This document shows, piece by piece, positions 39,699 to 48,889 of a DNA stretch of 64,000 nucleotides. A program made the translations under genes and the position numbers. Positions within the stretch are counted from its first letter, which is position 1. Each line of letters starts with the position of its first letter. The stretch comes from Actinopolyspora saharensis (GTDB lineage Bacteria > Actinomycetota > Actinomycetes > Mycobacteriales > Pseudonocardiaceae). Below the pieces are notes generated by a model that was given only the letters and a program-made list of their open reading frames with translations, was not told the origin of the DNA and did no database searches. Location of the stretch: positions 1,991,100 to 2,055,099 of the forward strand of contig NZ_FNKO01000001.1 of assembly GCF_900100925.1 (NCBI RefSeq), given 5' to 3'.

Positions 39699-40306
39699 TC
39701 GATGCCTTTCTGACCCTTCTGCCCGGAGTCCATCGGGTGCTTGAGCTTGCCGGTCTCCATCGCCAGGTCGGCCGCGTCGACGAGTTGCTGCGGCGCGTAA
39801 CGACCGGTGATGACCACGTGCTGGAAGCCCGGACGATCCCGCAGGGTCCGCACGACCTCCTCCACGTCGACCCAGCCCCAGTGCAGCGGATAGCTGAACT
39901 CGTCGAGCACGTACAGATCGTGCTGCTGCTGCTCGATCCGCCGCGCGATCTCCTGCCAGCCCTCCAGCGCCGCGGCCGCGTGGTCCTGCTCGGTGCTCTT
40001 CTTACGCGTCCACGACCAGCCCTCGCCCATCTTGTGCCACTCGACGGGACCGCCCTCGCCGGTCTCCTCGTGCAGCCTGCCCAGGGCGCGGAAAGCGGAT
40101 TCCTCCCCCACCCGCCACTTCGCGGACTTGACGAACTGGAACACGCCGATGGACCACCCCTGGTTCCAACCGCGCAGGGCCATTCCGAAGGCCGAGGTGG
40201 ACTTGCCCTTCATGGAGCCGGTGTGCACGGCCAGCAGCGGCCTGTTGCGCCGTTGCCGCGTGGTCAGCCCGTCGTCGGGCACACTGCTCGGTTTTCCCTG
40301 TGGCAT
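39692..40306 (-). CDS. cobO: Cob(I)yrinic acid a,c-diamide adenosyltransferase
   Basis: CobO transfers the adenosyl group of ATP to reduced cobalt. The 204-residue protein has the P-loop GSMKGKST (30-37), FGMALRGWNQGWSIGVFQFVK, LDEFSYPLHWGWVD and VVITGRYAPQQLVDAADL, all standard for CobO/BtuR. The ATG at 40304-40306 has GGAG eight bases upstream. It is 270 bp downstream of the chelatase fusion and overlaps cobB. Confidence 0.95.
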   Translation of the reverse strand: MPQGKPSSVPDDGLTTRQRRNRPLLAVHTGSMKGKSTSAFGMALRGWNQGWSIGVFQFVKSAKWRVGEESAFRALGRLHEETGEGGPVEWHKMGEGWSWTRKKSTEQDHAAAALEGWQEIARRIEQQQHDLYVLDEFSYPLHWGWVDVEEVVRTLRDRPGFQHVVITGRYAPQQLVDAADLAMETGKLKHPMDSGQKGQKGIEW

Positions 40307-40576
40307 TGTCGAGTCTCCAAAAAATCGACGCTCGTCTTCGACTTCGTTGACGCGGACCGGTTCACCAGGTCCGGCCGGAGGGTCACGGGCCCGTTCCGCG
40401 AACGGGCGGAGCTGGACGAGCACGCGGACGAAGAGCGCCCTCGCACTCAACCGGGCTGGGGTAGCCGGGAGCGCGAGGGCGCCGTAGTCCATCTCTGGGG
40501 GCCAGATGGACACTGCCGACCATACCAGTGGACGAGTCGACTCCTCGCCGACCGACGCCCGCGCGTCGGCCGAGGA

Positions 40577-42778
40577 TCACGCGGGCACCGGGCCCGCGGT
40601 TCGTGCTGCCCGGACGACACCGGCCACGTTGTCGGCCGAGAGCTCGGACAACTGCAGGTTGGGCGCGCCCAGCCCCCGGGCGAGCCTGTCGGCGAGACCG
40701 AGTCGGATCGGCCCGCTCTCGCAGTCCACGACCACCGAAGCGACACCGAGCTCGGCCAGCATCCCGGCCGAACGCAGCGCGTCGTCGACCGCCTTGCGGC
40801 CGCGGTTGGCCTTCTCGCCTCCCGAGTCCACCCCCACGGTGGCCTTGCCGTCGGTGAGCACCACGAGCAGGGGACGTCGCTGCGGATCGCGCATCCGCTC
40901 GGTGCGAATCACCCTGCGCGCGGTCAGCAGACCGTCCGCGAGGGGGGTCTTTCCGCCCGTGGGCAGCTCGCGCATGCGCGCGGCGGCGGTGTCCACCGAA
41001 GAGGTCGGGGGCAGCGCGATCTCGCCGGAGGTCCCGCGAAAGGTCACGACCCCAACCTTGTCCCTGCGCTGGTAGGCGTCCCGCAGCAGCGCGAGCACCG
41101 CACCGCTGACCGCCGACATCCGTTCCCGGGCCGCCATCGACCCCGAGGCGTCCACCGCGAACAGCACGAGATTGCCCTCGCGGCCCTCGCGGACACCGTG
41201 CCGCAGGTCCTCCGGACGCAACCGCAGTCCGGGGCCGCTCCTGCCGCGGGCGCACTGATGAGGGGCGGCCGCGGCCAGAGTGGCCTGCAGGTGAACCCCG
41301 TGCCCCTCCACCGCGGAGGAGCGCACCACCTGCCCGGCACGGGAGCGCGACCTGGAACGCCGTCCCGGAGCCCCCTCCCCCAGACCGGGGATCTCCAGCA
41401 TGCGGGCCCGGAAGTCCGGCTCCGTGGCCCCGGAAGTGCGCTCCTCGGGAGCGCTTCCGGAGCCGTTGCCGGTTCCGTTCTCACCGGAGGGGCCTTCCGA
41501 GGGAGCGTTTCCGCCCGCGCCTCCGCCCGGGCCCTCGTCGGGACCGTTCCCGTCCGGGGAACCGCCGACGCCCCCACCGGGACCGTCGTCCTCCGGCCCG
41601 TCCCCGGGGTCCTCGTTCCCGCCGGAACCGTCCGAACCGGACTCATCGGTCGAACCTCCCGGATCCGCCGTGCCGTCCGCGCTCGCCTCCGCCGTTCCCC
41701 CGGCGGTCTCGCCCTCGGCCGTCTCCTCAGCCTCGACCTCCGCCGCGGCGTCCTCCAGGGCCTGCTGGAGCTGCTGCTCGTCCATTCCCGGCTCGTCGAA
41801 CGGGTCCCGCCTGCGCCTGTGCGGCAGAGCCAGCCGCGCCGCCGCCTCCACATCGGCCGCGGCGACCGCGTCCACACCGCGCCAGGCCGCGTGCGCCACG
41901 GCGGCGCGAGCCAGCACCAGATCGGCGCGCATCCCGTCCACCTCGAACGAAGCGCACACGGAAGCGATTCGCCTGACCTCGGAAGAAGGCAGCTCGACGG
42001 AGTCCACGCGGGCACGGGCGTCCGCGATCCGCCGGGCCAGTTCGGCGTCGGACTCGGCCCACTCCGCGGAGAAGCCTGCCGGATCGGCGTCGAACCGCAA
42101 CCGTCGACGCACGACTTCGGTCCGCGTCTCCACCTCGCGGGAGGCCGACACCTGGACCGTCAGGCCGAAGCGGTCCAGCAGCTGGGGACGCAGCTCGCCC
42201 TCCTCCGGGTTCATGGTGCCGACCAGCAGGAAGGACGCCGCGTGCGACAGGGAGACCCCTTCGCGCTCGACGTGGGCCCGCCCCATGGCCGCGGCGTCGA
42301 GCAACAGGTCGACCAGGTGGTCGTGCAGCAGGTTCACTTCGTCGACGTAGAGGACTCCGCGGTGCGCCGCTGCCAGCAGACCGGGCTGGTAGGCGCGCAC
42401 GCCCTCGGTCAACGCGCGTTCCACGTCCAACGACCCGACCAGCCGGTCCTCGGAGGCGCCCACGGGAAGTTCCACCAGCTGGGCGGCACGCCGCGTTCGT
42501 CCGACGTCGCCGTCGTGGGGACCGTCGGGACAGCGCGGGTCCGGGGCGGAAGGGTCGCAGCCGAACCGGCAGTTCTCCACCACGTCGACGGCGGGCAGCA
42601 GCGAGGCGAGCGCGCGGACGATGGTGGACTTGGCAGTGCCCTTCTCCCCGCGCACCAGCACACCGCCGATGCGGGGGTACACCGCGTTGAGCAGCAGCCC
42701 CAAGCGCAGATCGTCGTGCCCGACAACAGCGGAGAACGGATAACGCACGGTCGACGAGGTCGACGTGGCAGCGGTCAT
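40577..42778 (-). CDS. ChlI-ChlD fusion chelatase ATPase (probable cobalt chelatase subunit)
   Basis: A 733-residue protein. The N-terminal AAA+ domain resembles ChlI/BchI: Walker A GEKGTAKS (44-51), the ChlI-type Cys-rich loop [19 protein letters not shown], Walker [12 protein letters not shown] and [20 protein letters not shown] Gly/Pro/Asp/Glu-rich linker (about 345-480) leads to a VWA domain with the MIDAS motif DASGS (about 542) and a complete ChlD-like end. Such fusions are called magnesium chelatase but act with CobN in cobalamin-making actinobacteria; nothing here suggests chlorophyll. The ATG at 42776-42778 follows AGGAAGG. A cobalamin riboswitch precedes it, supporting a cobalt role. 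Confidence 0.9.
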   Translation of the reverse strand: MTAATSTSSTVRYPFSAVVGHDDLRLGLLLNAVYPRIGGVLVRGEKGTAKSTIVRALASLLPAVDVVENCRFGCDPSAPDPRCPDGPHDGDVGRTRRAAQLVELPVGASEDRLVGSLDVERALTEGVRAYQPGLLAAAHRGVLYVDEVNLLHDHLVDLLLDAAAMGRAHVEREGVSLSHAASFLLVGTMNPEEGELRPQLLDRFGLTVQVSASREVETRTEVVRRRLRFDADPAGFSAEWAESDAELARRIADARARVDSVELPSSEVRRIASVCASFEVDGMRADLVLARAAVAHAAWRGVDAVAAADVEAAARLALPHRRRRDPFDEPGMDEQQLQQALEDAAAEVEAEETAEGETAGGTAEASADGTADPGGSTDESGSDGSGGNEDPGDGPEDDGPGGGVGGSPDGNGPDEGPGGGAGGNAPSEGPSGENGTGNGSGSAPEERTSGATEPDFRARMLEIPGLGEGAPGRRSRSRSRAGQVVRSSAVEGHGVHLQATLAAAAPHQCARGRSGPGLRLRPEDLRHGVREGREGNLVLFAVDASGSMAARERMSAVSGAVLALLRDAYQRRDKVGVVTFRGTSGEIALPPTSSVDTAAARMRELPTGGKTPLADGLLTARRVIRTERMRDPQRRPLLVVLTDGKATVGVDSGGEKANRGRKAVDDALRSAGMLAELGVASVVVDCESGPIRLGLADRLARGLGAPNLQLSELSADNVAGVVRAARTAGPVPA

Positions 42779-42827
42779 CGCCGGTATTCCTTCCTAGGGT
42801 CTCGGACGCCCCTGGTTGCGGAACGAG

Positions 42828-42970
42828 GCAACGGCAGTGTCCTGACTCCCGGATCGACGCGCTCCTCCGGCCTTCCCTGGGCAACCCCGGTGGCACTCGT
42901 GCGGGAGAACCGCTACCCGGTCACAGTGGCGCCGGCCGTGCCGGATTCACACCGGCTTCCTGACCGTTGC
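42828..42970 (-). promoter_or_regulatory. Cobalamin riboswitch upstream of the chelatase-cobO-cobB unit
   Basis: On the minus strand: GGAAGCCGGTGTGAATCCGG, GCCGGCGCCACTGTGACC, and the B12 box AGTCAGGACACTGCC. P1 is formed by GCAACGG (42970-42964) and CCGTTGC (42834-42828). The 3' arm of P1 can pair instead with GCAAC at 42819-42815, which would break P1; this is a possible switch element. The chelatase start is 50 bp downstream. Confidence 0.95.
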
Positions 42971-43027
42971 TCGCTTGGATCAACGTGCATGGTCGCAGAA
43001 GCGCGCTCGGCGACCAAGCGTCGTGAG

Positions 43028-43507
43028 CTATCTCGTTAGCCCGGTCACTCTCTCCGGATCCCGGTGCATGTCGACGTGCGGGATGCCGTCCTCCTCGTAG
43101 TGCTCACCGTGCTCGAGGAAGCCGAACGAGCGGTAGAAGTCGACGGTCTGGGCCTGCGCCGAGAGCACGGTGGACGACTTGCGCACCTCGGCGACCGCCG
43201 CGTGCATGAGCTTCTTGCCGAGCCCCATGCCGCGAGCGCTCTCGGCCGTGCACACGCGTCCGATCCGGTAACTCCCACCCGGTTCCTCGAGCAGACGCAG
43301 GTACCCGAGCACCTGGGTCCCCCCGGCGTCGATCCAGAAGTGCCTGGTCGCTGTCTCGAGATCGCGCCCGTCCAGCTCGGGATAGGGGCACTGCTGTTCC
43401 ACGACGAACACGTCCACCCGCAGCCGCAGCATGCGGTAGAAGTCCTCGGGGGCCAGATCGGCCGTGTAGGCGCGGTGCACTGCGGTGGCGAGAGGCTGCA
43501 GATTCAC
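43028..43507 (-). CDS. GNAT family N-acetyltransferase (ElaA-like)
   Basis: A 159-residue acetyltransferase. The start MLRLRVDVFVVEQQCPYPELDGRDL and the acetyl-CoA loop RIGRVCTAESARGMGLGKKLM, followed by AQAQTVDFYRSFGF, fit the ElaA branch of the GNAT superfamily. The substrate is unknown. The start at 43505-43507 gives the family length. It lies upstream of, and in the same direction as, the riboswitch-chelatase unit, and is divergent from the adenine-deaminase gene. Confidence 0.85.
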   Translation of the reverse strand: MNLQPLATAVHRAYTADLAPEDFYRMLRLRVDVFVVEQQCPYPELDGRDLETATRHFWIDAGGTQVLGYLRLLEEPGGSYRIGRVCTAESARGMGLGKKLMHAAVAEVRKSSTVLSAQAQTVDFYRSFGFLEHGEHYEEDGIPHVDMHRDPERVTGLTR

Positions 43508-43675
43508 CCTTACCTGCCTATCACACCTCCTGCCCCGAACCCCGATGCGCCGCCGCTCCGGTCCGCGCCGGGGCCCTGACCGCTCGGAGTGCCGTTCGAC
43601 TCACTGCCGGTACGCCCGCGGCTGATCGACTGTAGGGTTGTCCACTCGGCCGGTCCGCCACAGGAAGGAGACCAG

Positions 43676-44677
43676 GTGGCTCCCGAAACACCGACGACCT
43701 CGACGCTGCCCAAGGCCGAGCTGCACGTGCACATCGAGGGAGCTCTCGAACCGGAACTGACCTTCGACCGGGCGCGGCGAAACGGCATCACCCTGCCCTA
43801 CACCGATGTCGAAGACCTCCGAGGACGCTACGACTTCAGCAACCTGCAGTCGTTCCTGGATCTCTACTACACGGGCATGAACGTGCTGCGGCGCGCCGAG
43901 GACTTCACCGCGCTGGCCGACGACTACCTCGCCAGAGCGGCGCACCAGGGGGTCCGCCACGCCGAGATCTTCTTCGATCCGCAGGCGCACACGACGCGGG
44001 GCGTGTCGCTGGAAACCGCGCTCGACGGTTTGGAGGCCTCACTGTCGAGCAGTCGGGAGCGTTTCGGCGTCAGCACCGGACTGATCGCCTGCTTCCTCCG
44101 GGACCGCGGTCCAGCGGAGGCCGAGCGCATGCTCGACGAACTGCTCGAGCACTCGCACCGCATCACCGGCGTCGGGCTCGACTCGGCCGAGCTGGGATAT
44201 CCCCCCGCCGACTTCGCGAACGTGTTCGCCCGGGCCCGCGAGGCGGGACTGCACCTGGTCGCGCACGCGGGCGAGGAAGGCCCGGCTGAATACGTCTGGC
44301 AGGCGCTGGACGTGCTCGGCGTGGAGCGCATCGACCACGGGATCAGGTCGGTCGACGACGAGGAGCTCGTCCGGCGGATCGCCCGGGACCGCGTCCCCCT
44401 GACGGTGTGCCCGCTGTCGAACGTGCGTCTACGCTGCGTGAACACCCTCCCCGAGCACTGTCTGCCCCGTCTGGTGGATGCCGGGGTCCGCACCACGATC
44501 AATTCGGACGACCCGAGCTACTTCGGCGGCCACGTCGGGGACAACTTCGCGGCGATCGAGCGCGAGCTCGGTTTCGGCGCCCGGGACCTCCGGGAGTTCG
44601 CGCTCAACTCGGTCGAGGCCGCGTTCCTGCCCGAGCCCGAGCGCGACCGGTTGCGCGGGCAGATCCAGGCCGGTTGA
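43676..44677 (+). CDS. Adenine deaminase-type aminohydrolase (adenosine deaminase family)
   Basis: A 333-residue zinc amidohydrolase. The metal and catalytic motifs are LPKAELHVHIEG, LVAHAGEEGP, RIDHGIRS and NSDDPSYFGG. The segments EIFFDPQAHTTRG and CPLSNVRLRCV are characteristic of the adenine deaminase (Aah1/ADE) subgroup, which acts on the free base, so I prefer that to adenosine deaminase. The GTG at 43676 is chosen because GGAAGGAG lies at 43663-43670; the open frame extends to 43589. It probably works in purine salvage. Confidence 0.88.
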   Translation: MAPETPTTSTLPKAELHVHIEGALEPELTFDRARRNGITLPYTDVEDLRGRYDFSNLQSFLDLYYTGMNVLRRAEDFTALADDYLARAAHQGVRHAEIFFDPQAHTTRGVSLETALDGLEASLSSSRERFGVSTGLIACFLRDRGPAEAERMLDELLEHSHRITGVGLDSAELGYPPADFANVFARAREAGLHLVAHAGEEGPAEYVWQALDVLGVERIDHGIRSVDDEELVRRIARDRVPLTVCPLSNVRLRCVNTLPEHCLPRLVDAGVRTTINSDDPSYFGGHVGDNFAAIERELGFGARDLREFALNSVEAAFLPEPERDRLRGQIQAG

Positions 44678-44770
44678 TCGAGGTTCTCCGTTCGGCGCGG
44701 GCGCGACTTCGAAACGAGCACTCGAACCGATGGTCGCGCTCCTCCTCGACGACTTCGGGCGGTCGCGCGT

Positions 44771-45577
44771 TCACACTCCGGCGATCTCGTCCGCGTACCG
44801 CGCGAGTCTGGTGTAGACGCCGGGGAACCCCGAGCGCGCGCAACCGTTCCCGTAGGAGACCACCCCGACCAGCCTGCCTCGCACGATGAAGGGACCACCG
44901 GAATCGCCCGCGCAGGCGTCCTTGCCACCTTCCGAATACCCGGCGCAGAACATCCCGCCGGAGTCGAAGGACTCGTAGGCCCGCGCGCACCGGGAGTTCG
45001 CCATGACGGGCACGCGCACCGAGCGCAGCACCGGCGAGGCCGGCTCCGACTCCCCGGTGCGCCCCCAGCCGTAGACTGAGCCGGTGGTCCCGGGGGCGTA
45101 CGGCGTCTCCTCGGCCGCCCCGACCATTTCCACCGGTCGGGTGGCCACCTTCCGGCTCAGCGTCAGCACGGCCACGTCGAATCCGCTCGTGAAGTGCTCG
45201 TACCTGGGGTGCCGCCAGACGCGTTCGACCTCGACCGACTGCCCCGCCCCGGTGCGCAGGTCCTTCCTGCCGAGCACCACGCTCAGGTCCCGAACCGACC
45301 GGGGAGATTCGCCTCCGGGAGTCATCGTGCAGTGCGCAGCGGTTACGACCTTGTCGGCCGCCACGAGCGTGCCGCCGCAGAACTGACCTCCCGAGCGGTC
45401 GGTGAGCGCGGCCACCCACGGTGCCTCACCGACCCGAGTGGCCTGCCCTCCGACCACCCGCGCCCGGGTTCCTGCGTGCTCCGTTCCCGAGGCGGCAGCC
45501 ACGGCCGCGTGCTGCGCTCCGCTCACCAGGAGGACGGCTGCGAGCGCGAGAACGCGGAACAACGTTGCCTTCGACAC
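44771..45577 (-). CDS. Secreted trypsin-like serine protease (S1 family), copy 1
   Basis: A 268-residue precursor. A signal peptide (first about 28 residues, hydrophobic core FRVLALAAVLLVSG) is followed by a short propeptide and the mature start VVGGQ. The triad is His in VVTAAHC, Asp in FDVAVLTL and Ser in GDSGGP; an Asp six residues before the catalytic Ser (KDACAGDSGG) predicts cleavage after Arg or Lys. Six Cys could form three disulfides. GTG at 45577 is preferred since it gives a clean signal peptide; TTG at 45607 is possible. Confidence 0.9.
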   Translation of the reverse strand: MSKATLFRVLALAAVLLVSGAQHAAVAAASGTEHAGTRARVVGGQATRVGEAPWVAALTDRSGGQFCGGTLVAADKVVTAAHCTMTPGGESPRSVRDLSVVLGRKDLRTGAGQSVEVERVWRHPRYEHFTSGFDVAVLTLSRKVATRPVEMVGAAEETPYAPGTTGSVYGWGRTGESEPASPVLRSVRVPVMANSRCARAYESFDSGGMFCAGYSEGGKDACAGDSGGPFIVRGRLVGVVSYGNGCARSGFPGVYTRLARYADEIAGV

Positions 45578-45921
45578 CGCACGGCACCGTTCGCGGCCAA
45601 AGCGCAACCACTGTCACCCCACTCCGAACGTGTCGTACCAACGGCGGACTGTATCCGTCTTGTCGTGCTGCTCACATGAGGGACAGCTCACTGCTGGGCA
45701 GTAATTTTTTTCGTTATCATGGTTTACGGTCGGAAAAGTTCCCGCTCATTCGCGACCAAAAGAGCTTTTCTTTTCCAGTAAGCATGCTGCTGCGGTACGA
45801 ACCCCGACCCTGCCGAGCAGAAGATCACTCGATCGCGTGAGCAAGGCGCCCGCGCACGGGTGAACTTCCGCGCCCGGAACCGGTACTCGGATCGCGTCAC
45901 GCCGTGAACGAAAGGAACGCC
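45578..45921. other. 344-bp divergent intergenic region with an AT-rich core
   Basis: Between the protease and LysE genes. Positions about 45695-45790 are unusually AT-rich for this genome (TAATTTTTTT, CTTTTCTTTTCC), as expected for promoters or a binding site. No gene is seen. Confidence 0.5.
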
Positions 45922-46557
45922 ATGCTGTTGGATGTCGGCACCCTCCCGGCCTTCATGCTGGCCAGCGCGGTGGTCATACTCACACCGGGGGTGGACACCT
46001 TCCTGCTGCTGCGTACCTCGGTGCGATTCGGCACACGTCCCGGAATCCACGCGCTGGCGGGCATTCACACGGCGAGCCTGATACAGGTGAGCGCGGTGAT
46101 CTCCGGACTCGGCGCGCTGATCACCAGCAGGCCGGAGGTTCTGTCCGTGATGAAGTGGGTCGGTGCCGCGTACCTGGTGTACCTGGCGATCAGCATCCTC
46201 CGCGGGCTGTGGCTGACCCGCAAGGAGGCCACGGCGGCCTCCACACCGGAGGCGGAGGTGCGCCCCGAGGCGAACCCCTACCTGCGGGGCCTGCTGAGCA
46301 ACATCACCAATCCGAAGATGTTGCTGTTCAGCCTGGCCTTCCTCCCCCAGTTCGTCGGTTCGGCCAGCAACCCGGCGATCCAGCTGGCGGCGCTCGGGGT
46401 CGTGTTCCTGCTGCTGGCCGCCGTCTGGGAGTTCACGATCGTGCTCACCGCCTCCCGGGCAGCGGAGAGACTGCGCAGGCCCGGTTTCCGCAACTCGCTG
46501 GACCTGGTGAGCGCGATCGCCTTCCTCGGGATCTCCGCGGGGCTGGTGGCCGGGTGA
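45922..46557 (+). CDS. LysE/RhtB family amino acid exporter
   Basis: A 211-residue membrane protein with about six hydrophobic segments. The family start is clear: VVILTPGVDTFLLLRTSVRFGTRPG, then WVGAAYLVYLAISILRG and LLSNITNPKMLLFSLAFLPQF. These proteins export amino acids or homoserine lactone-like compounds; the substrate here is unknown. The ATG at 45922 has GAAAGGA seven bases upstream; the GTG at 45904 does not. Confidence 0.88.
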   Translation: MLLDVGTLPAFMLASAVVILTPGVDTFLLLRTSVRFGTRPGIHALAGIHTASLIQVSAVISGLGALITSRPEVLSVMKWVGAAYLVYLAISILRGLWLTRKEATAASTPEAEVRPEANPYLRGLLSNITNPKMLLFSLAFLPQFVGSASNPAIQLAALGVVFLLLAAVWEFTIVLTASRAAERLRRPGFRNSLDLVSAIAFLGISAGLVAG

Positions 46558-46686
46558 ACCACGCGAGGTCACACGCCCCCGCGAAGACGTCCTGTCGAGC
46601 AGCGGGACTACGGGGCCTTCCGGCTGCGGCGGCGCCGGAACGCCGCACCACTTCCGCCGAAGCACCAGCCTGCCCGGGGGAACCGC

Positions 46687-47496
46687 TCAGGAGAGCTGGG
46701 CGCGGACCTGGTCGGCGTAGCTGGCCATTTCGGTGTAAACACCCGGCTTCCCGGGGCGCGCGCACCCGATGCCCCAGGAGACCACGCCGATGAGCTTGCC
46801 CCCGGCCACCAGCGGGCCTCCCGAGTCGCCCTGGCAACCGTCCACTCCCCCTTCGGCGTACCCGGCGCAGACCATGGCCCCGGGCACGAAGTTGCTCCCG
46901 TAGGTCTGCCCGCACTCGGAGTCCGCGACCACCGGGACCGTCGCCTTCCGGAGGATGTCCGAGGGTCCTCCTCCCTCGGAGGTGGCACCCCACCCGAGGA
47001 CGGTGGCTTTCGTGCCCGGCTCGTACAGCGCGCCGTCCTCGTCACCGGCCAGTGGCAGGCTCGCCCGTGAGAGCGAGTCCCGCAGGGTCAGCACCGCGAC
47101 GTCGGCCCCGCGGTACGGATCCGTGTACTCCGGGTGCACCCAGATGCCGGAGACACCGGTCACCGTCCCCGCCTGGGTGTTCTTGTCGGTACGTCCCGCC
47201 ACCACCCGGATCCGGTCCGGTTGTTGATCGGCCACGCAGTGGCCCGCGGTAACCACCTTGTCGGAAGCGGCTACGGCGCCCCCGCAGAACTGCTTGCCCG
47301 CGGCGTCCACCAGGTAAACCACCCACGGGTGATCGGCCACGTCGGCTGGTTCTCCGCCCACGACGGGAGCTGCGGCCGAGGACCTCGCCGTGTCCCCGGG
47401 CTCGGAAGCGACCGCGCCCGCGGGCACGAGAAGCGCCCACAACGCGGTGACGATGAGCAAAGTCGCGGAACGATGGCGCCACACTCGTTGTCGCAT
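46687..47496 (-). CDS. Secreted trypsin-like serine protease (S1 family), copy 2
   Basis: A 269-residue precursor with a signal peptide (about 1-30, LLIVTALWALLVPAGAVA), mature start VVGGE, and the triad His in VVTAGHC, Asp in ADVAVLTL, Ser in GDSGGP. An Asp in the specificity pocket (VDGCQGDSGG) again predicts trypsin-like cleavage. The ATG at 47494-47496 follows GGGAG. It is a paralogue of the protease at 44771, with LysE between them. Confidence 0.92.
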   Translation of the reverse strand: MRQRVWRHRSATLLIVTALWALLVPAGAVASEPGDTARSSAAAPVVGGEPADVADHPWVVYLVDAAGKQFCGGAVAASDKVVTAGHCVADQQPDRIRVVAGRTDKNTQAGTVTGVSGIWVHPEYTDPYRGADVAVLTLRDSLSRASLPLAGDEDGALYEPGTKATVLGWGATSEGGGPSDILRKATVPVVADSECGQTYGSNFVPGAMVCAGYAEGGVDGCQGDSGGPLVAGGKLIGVVSWGIGCARPGKPGVYTEMASYADQVRAQLS

Positions 47497-47846
47497 TCCA
47501 CAGCTCCCTGCCGCCGTCCAACCACGATGCGGAACTTCCGCGCGGGAGGCTCGTCCACCGGGTTGCCGAGTACCGCTCTCTCCCCGTGACCGGGCTGTTG
47601 TCGACAGTGTCCACGACGTACGCGAACCAAGCGCGCCAGCGAACCGAAAGTGGACGCTTCCCACTCGATCGTGTGATAAAGGATCTCCTTCGGCAGCGCA
47701 GCGTGCCCTCACGGGGCAGCACACGAATTCCGGGCTGCACCAGCACGAAGACCCCGCACCGAGGCCTCGGAGCCGCAACCGGACCACTACCGAAGCCTTA
47801 CCCCTGTGTCACTCGATCGGACCATCGAAGCGCTAATCTGGATCTC
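47497..47846. other. 350-bp divergent intergenic region
   Basis: Lies between the second protease gene and the DegV gene. Apart from the probable -10 element near 47834 no gene, repeat or recognisable site was found. Confidence 0.45.
47834..47839 (+). promoter_or_regulatory. Probable -10 element giving a leaderless DegV transcript
   Basis: TAATCT at 47834-47839 ends 7 bp before the GTG start codon at 47847. Transcription would start at or next to the first base of the start codon, and no Shine-Dalgarno site is seen between them. The -35 region is weak. Confidence 0.45.
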
Positions 47847-48686
47847 GTGCAACATGTGGCGATCGTGACCGACTCGACGGCATCACTCCCCCAGGACCTG
47901 GCCGCGCACTGGGGGATCTCGGTGGCCAGCATGCAGCTGCGAGTCGGCGACGAGCTCACCCGGGAACCCCGCGTGTCCACCGACTGGTTGTTGCGTGCCA
48001 TGCGGAACGGAGTCCCGGTCGAGGCCAAGGCACCGGCCCCGGACACCCTGCTGCAGGCCTATCAGCAGGCATGGCACGACTCGGCGACCGCCGTCGTCTC
48101 GCTTCACGTGTCCAGCAGGCTCTCCCCTGCGACCCAGGCGGCCCTCCAGGCCTCGACCCACGTTCCGACCCCGGTGCACATCGTGGACAGTCAGTCCTCC
48201 GGAATGGCCCTCGGCTTCGCGGCGCTGGCCGGTGCCCGGACGGCCGCGGCTGGCGGCTCCCCGGCCGAGGTGTGCGCCACGGCACAGCGACGTGCCGCGC
48301 GAACCCAGGTGATCATCTACATCGACGACCTCGAGTACCTGCACAGGGCGGGGTACATCGGGAAAACCGCTGCCTACTTCGGCTCCAAGATGGCGGTCAA
48401 GCCACTGCTGACGGTGCGGGACGGCGAGGTCGAACCGATGGACAAGCTGCTCGGCTCCGAGCGCGCGGTGGGCAAGGCAGTGGACCGCGCGGTCGAGCTG
48501 GCGGGCGAGGACCCCGTGGACGTGGCGGTGGAGCACTTCGCCGCCCCGAACGACGCGGAGGAGCTGATGACCGCGCTGAAGCGGAAAATCCCCCGCGGGG
48601 AGGAGTTCGTCCGGACCCGGGTGAGCACCGCCATCGGAGCCAACGTGGGCCCCGGAGCGCTGGCCGTGACCATCTCGCCACACTGA
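47847..48686 (+). CDS. DegV family fatty-acid-binding protein
   Basis: A 279-residue protein of the DegV/FakB family, which binds fatty acids; FakB partners of the FakA kinase are members. Features are VAIVTDSTASLP at the start, VVSLHVSSRLSPATQAA, IVDSQSSGMALG, and YIDDLEYLHRAGYIGKTAAYFG. No FakA-like DAK kinase is in the window. The GTG at 47847 is probably read from a leaderless message. Confidence 0.88.
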   Translation: MQHVAIVTDSTASLPQDLAAHWGISVASMQLRVGDELTREPRVSTDWLLRAMRNGVPVEAKAPAPDTLLQAYQQAWHDSATAVVSLHVSSRLSPATQAALQASTHVPTPVHIVDSQSSGMALGFAALAGARTAAAGGSPAEVCATAQRRAARTQVIIYIDDLEYLHRAGYIGKTAAYFGSKMAVKPLLTVRDGEVEPMDKLLGSERAVGKAVDRAVELAGEDPVDVAVEHFAAPNDAEELMTALKRKIPRGEEFVRTRVSTAIGANVGPGALAVTISPH

Positions 48687-48889
48687 TCACCACGCTGATG
48701 GCCGATCGCGGTCCCGTGCCGACCGCCCGGGAGACGACGCGGCGCACTCGCGAATGACCCCGGTGCCGGCGGGGAATCCCCGAAGGACGGCCCACGGGAC
48801 ACGTCAATAGAGTGGACCCGGCCGATCTCTCCGAGCTGGAGACGGCCGCGGCGCACCGAACTCACGATCGACGAGAAAAGGGAGGGTCC

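Noticed and set aside
39737..43039. 1100-codon open frame antisense to cobO and the chelatase fusion
   Set aside because: A shadow of three well-supported genes and a riboswitch.
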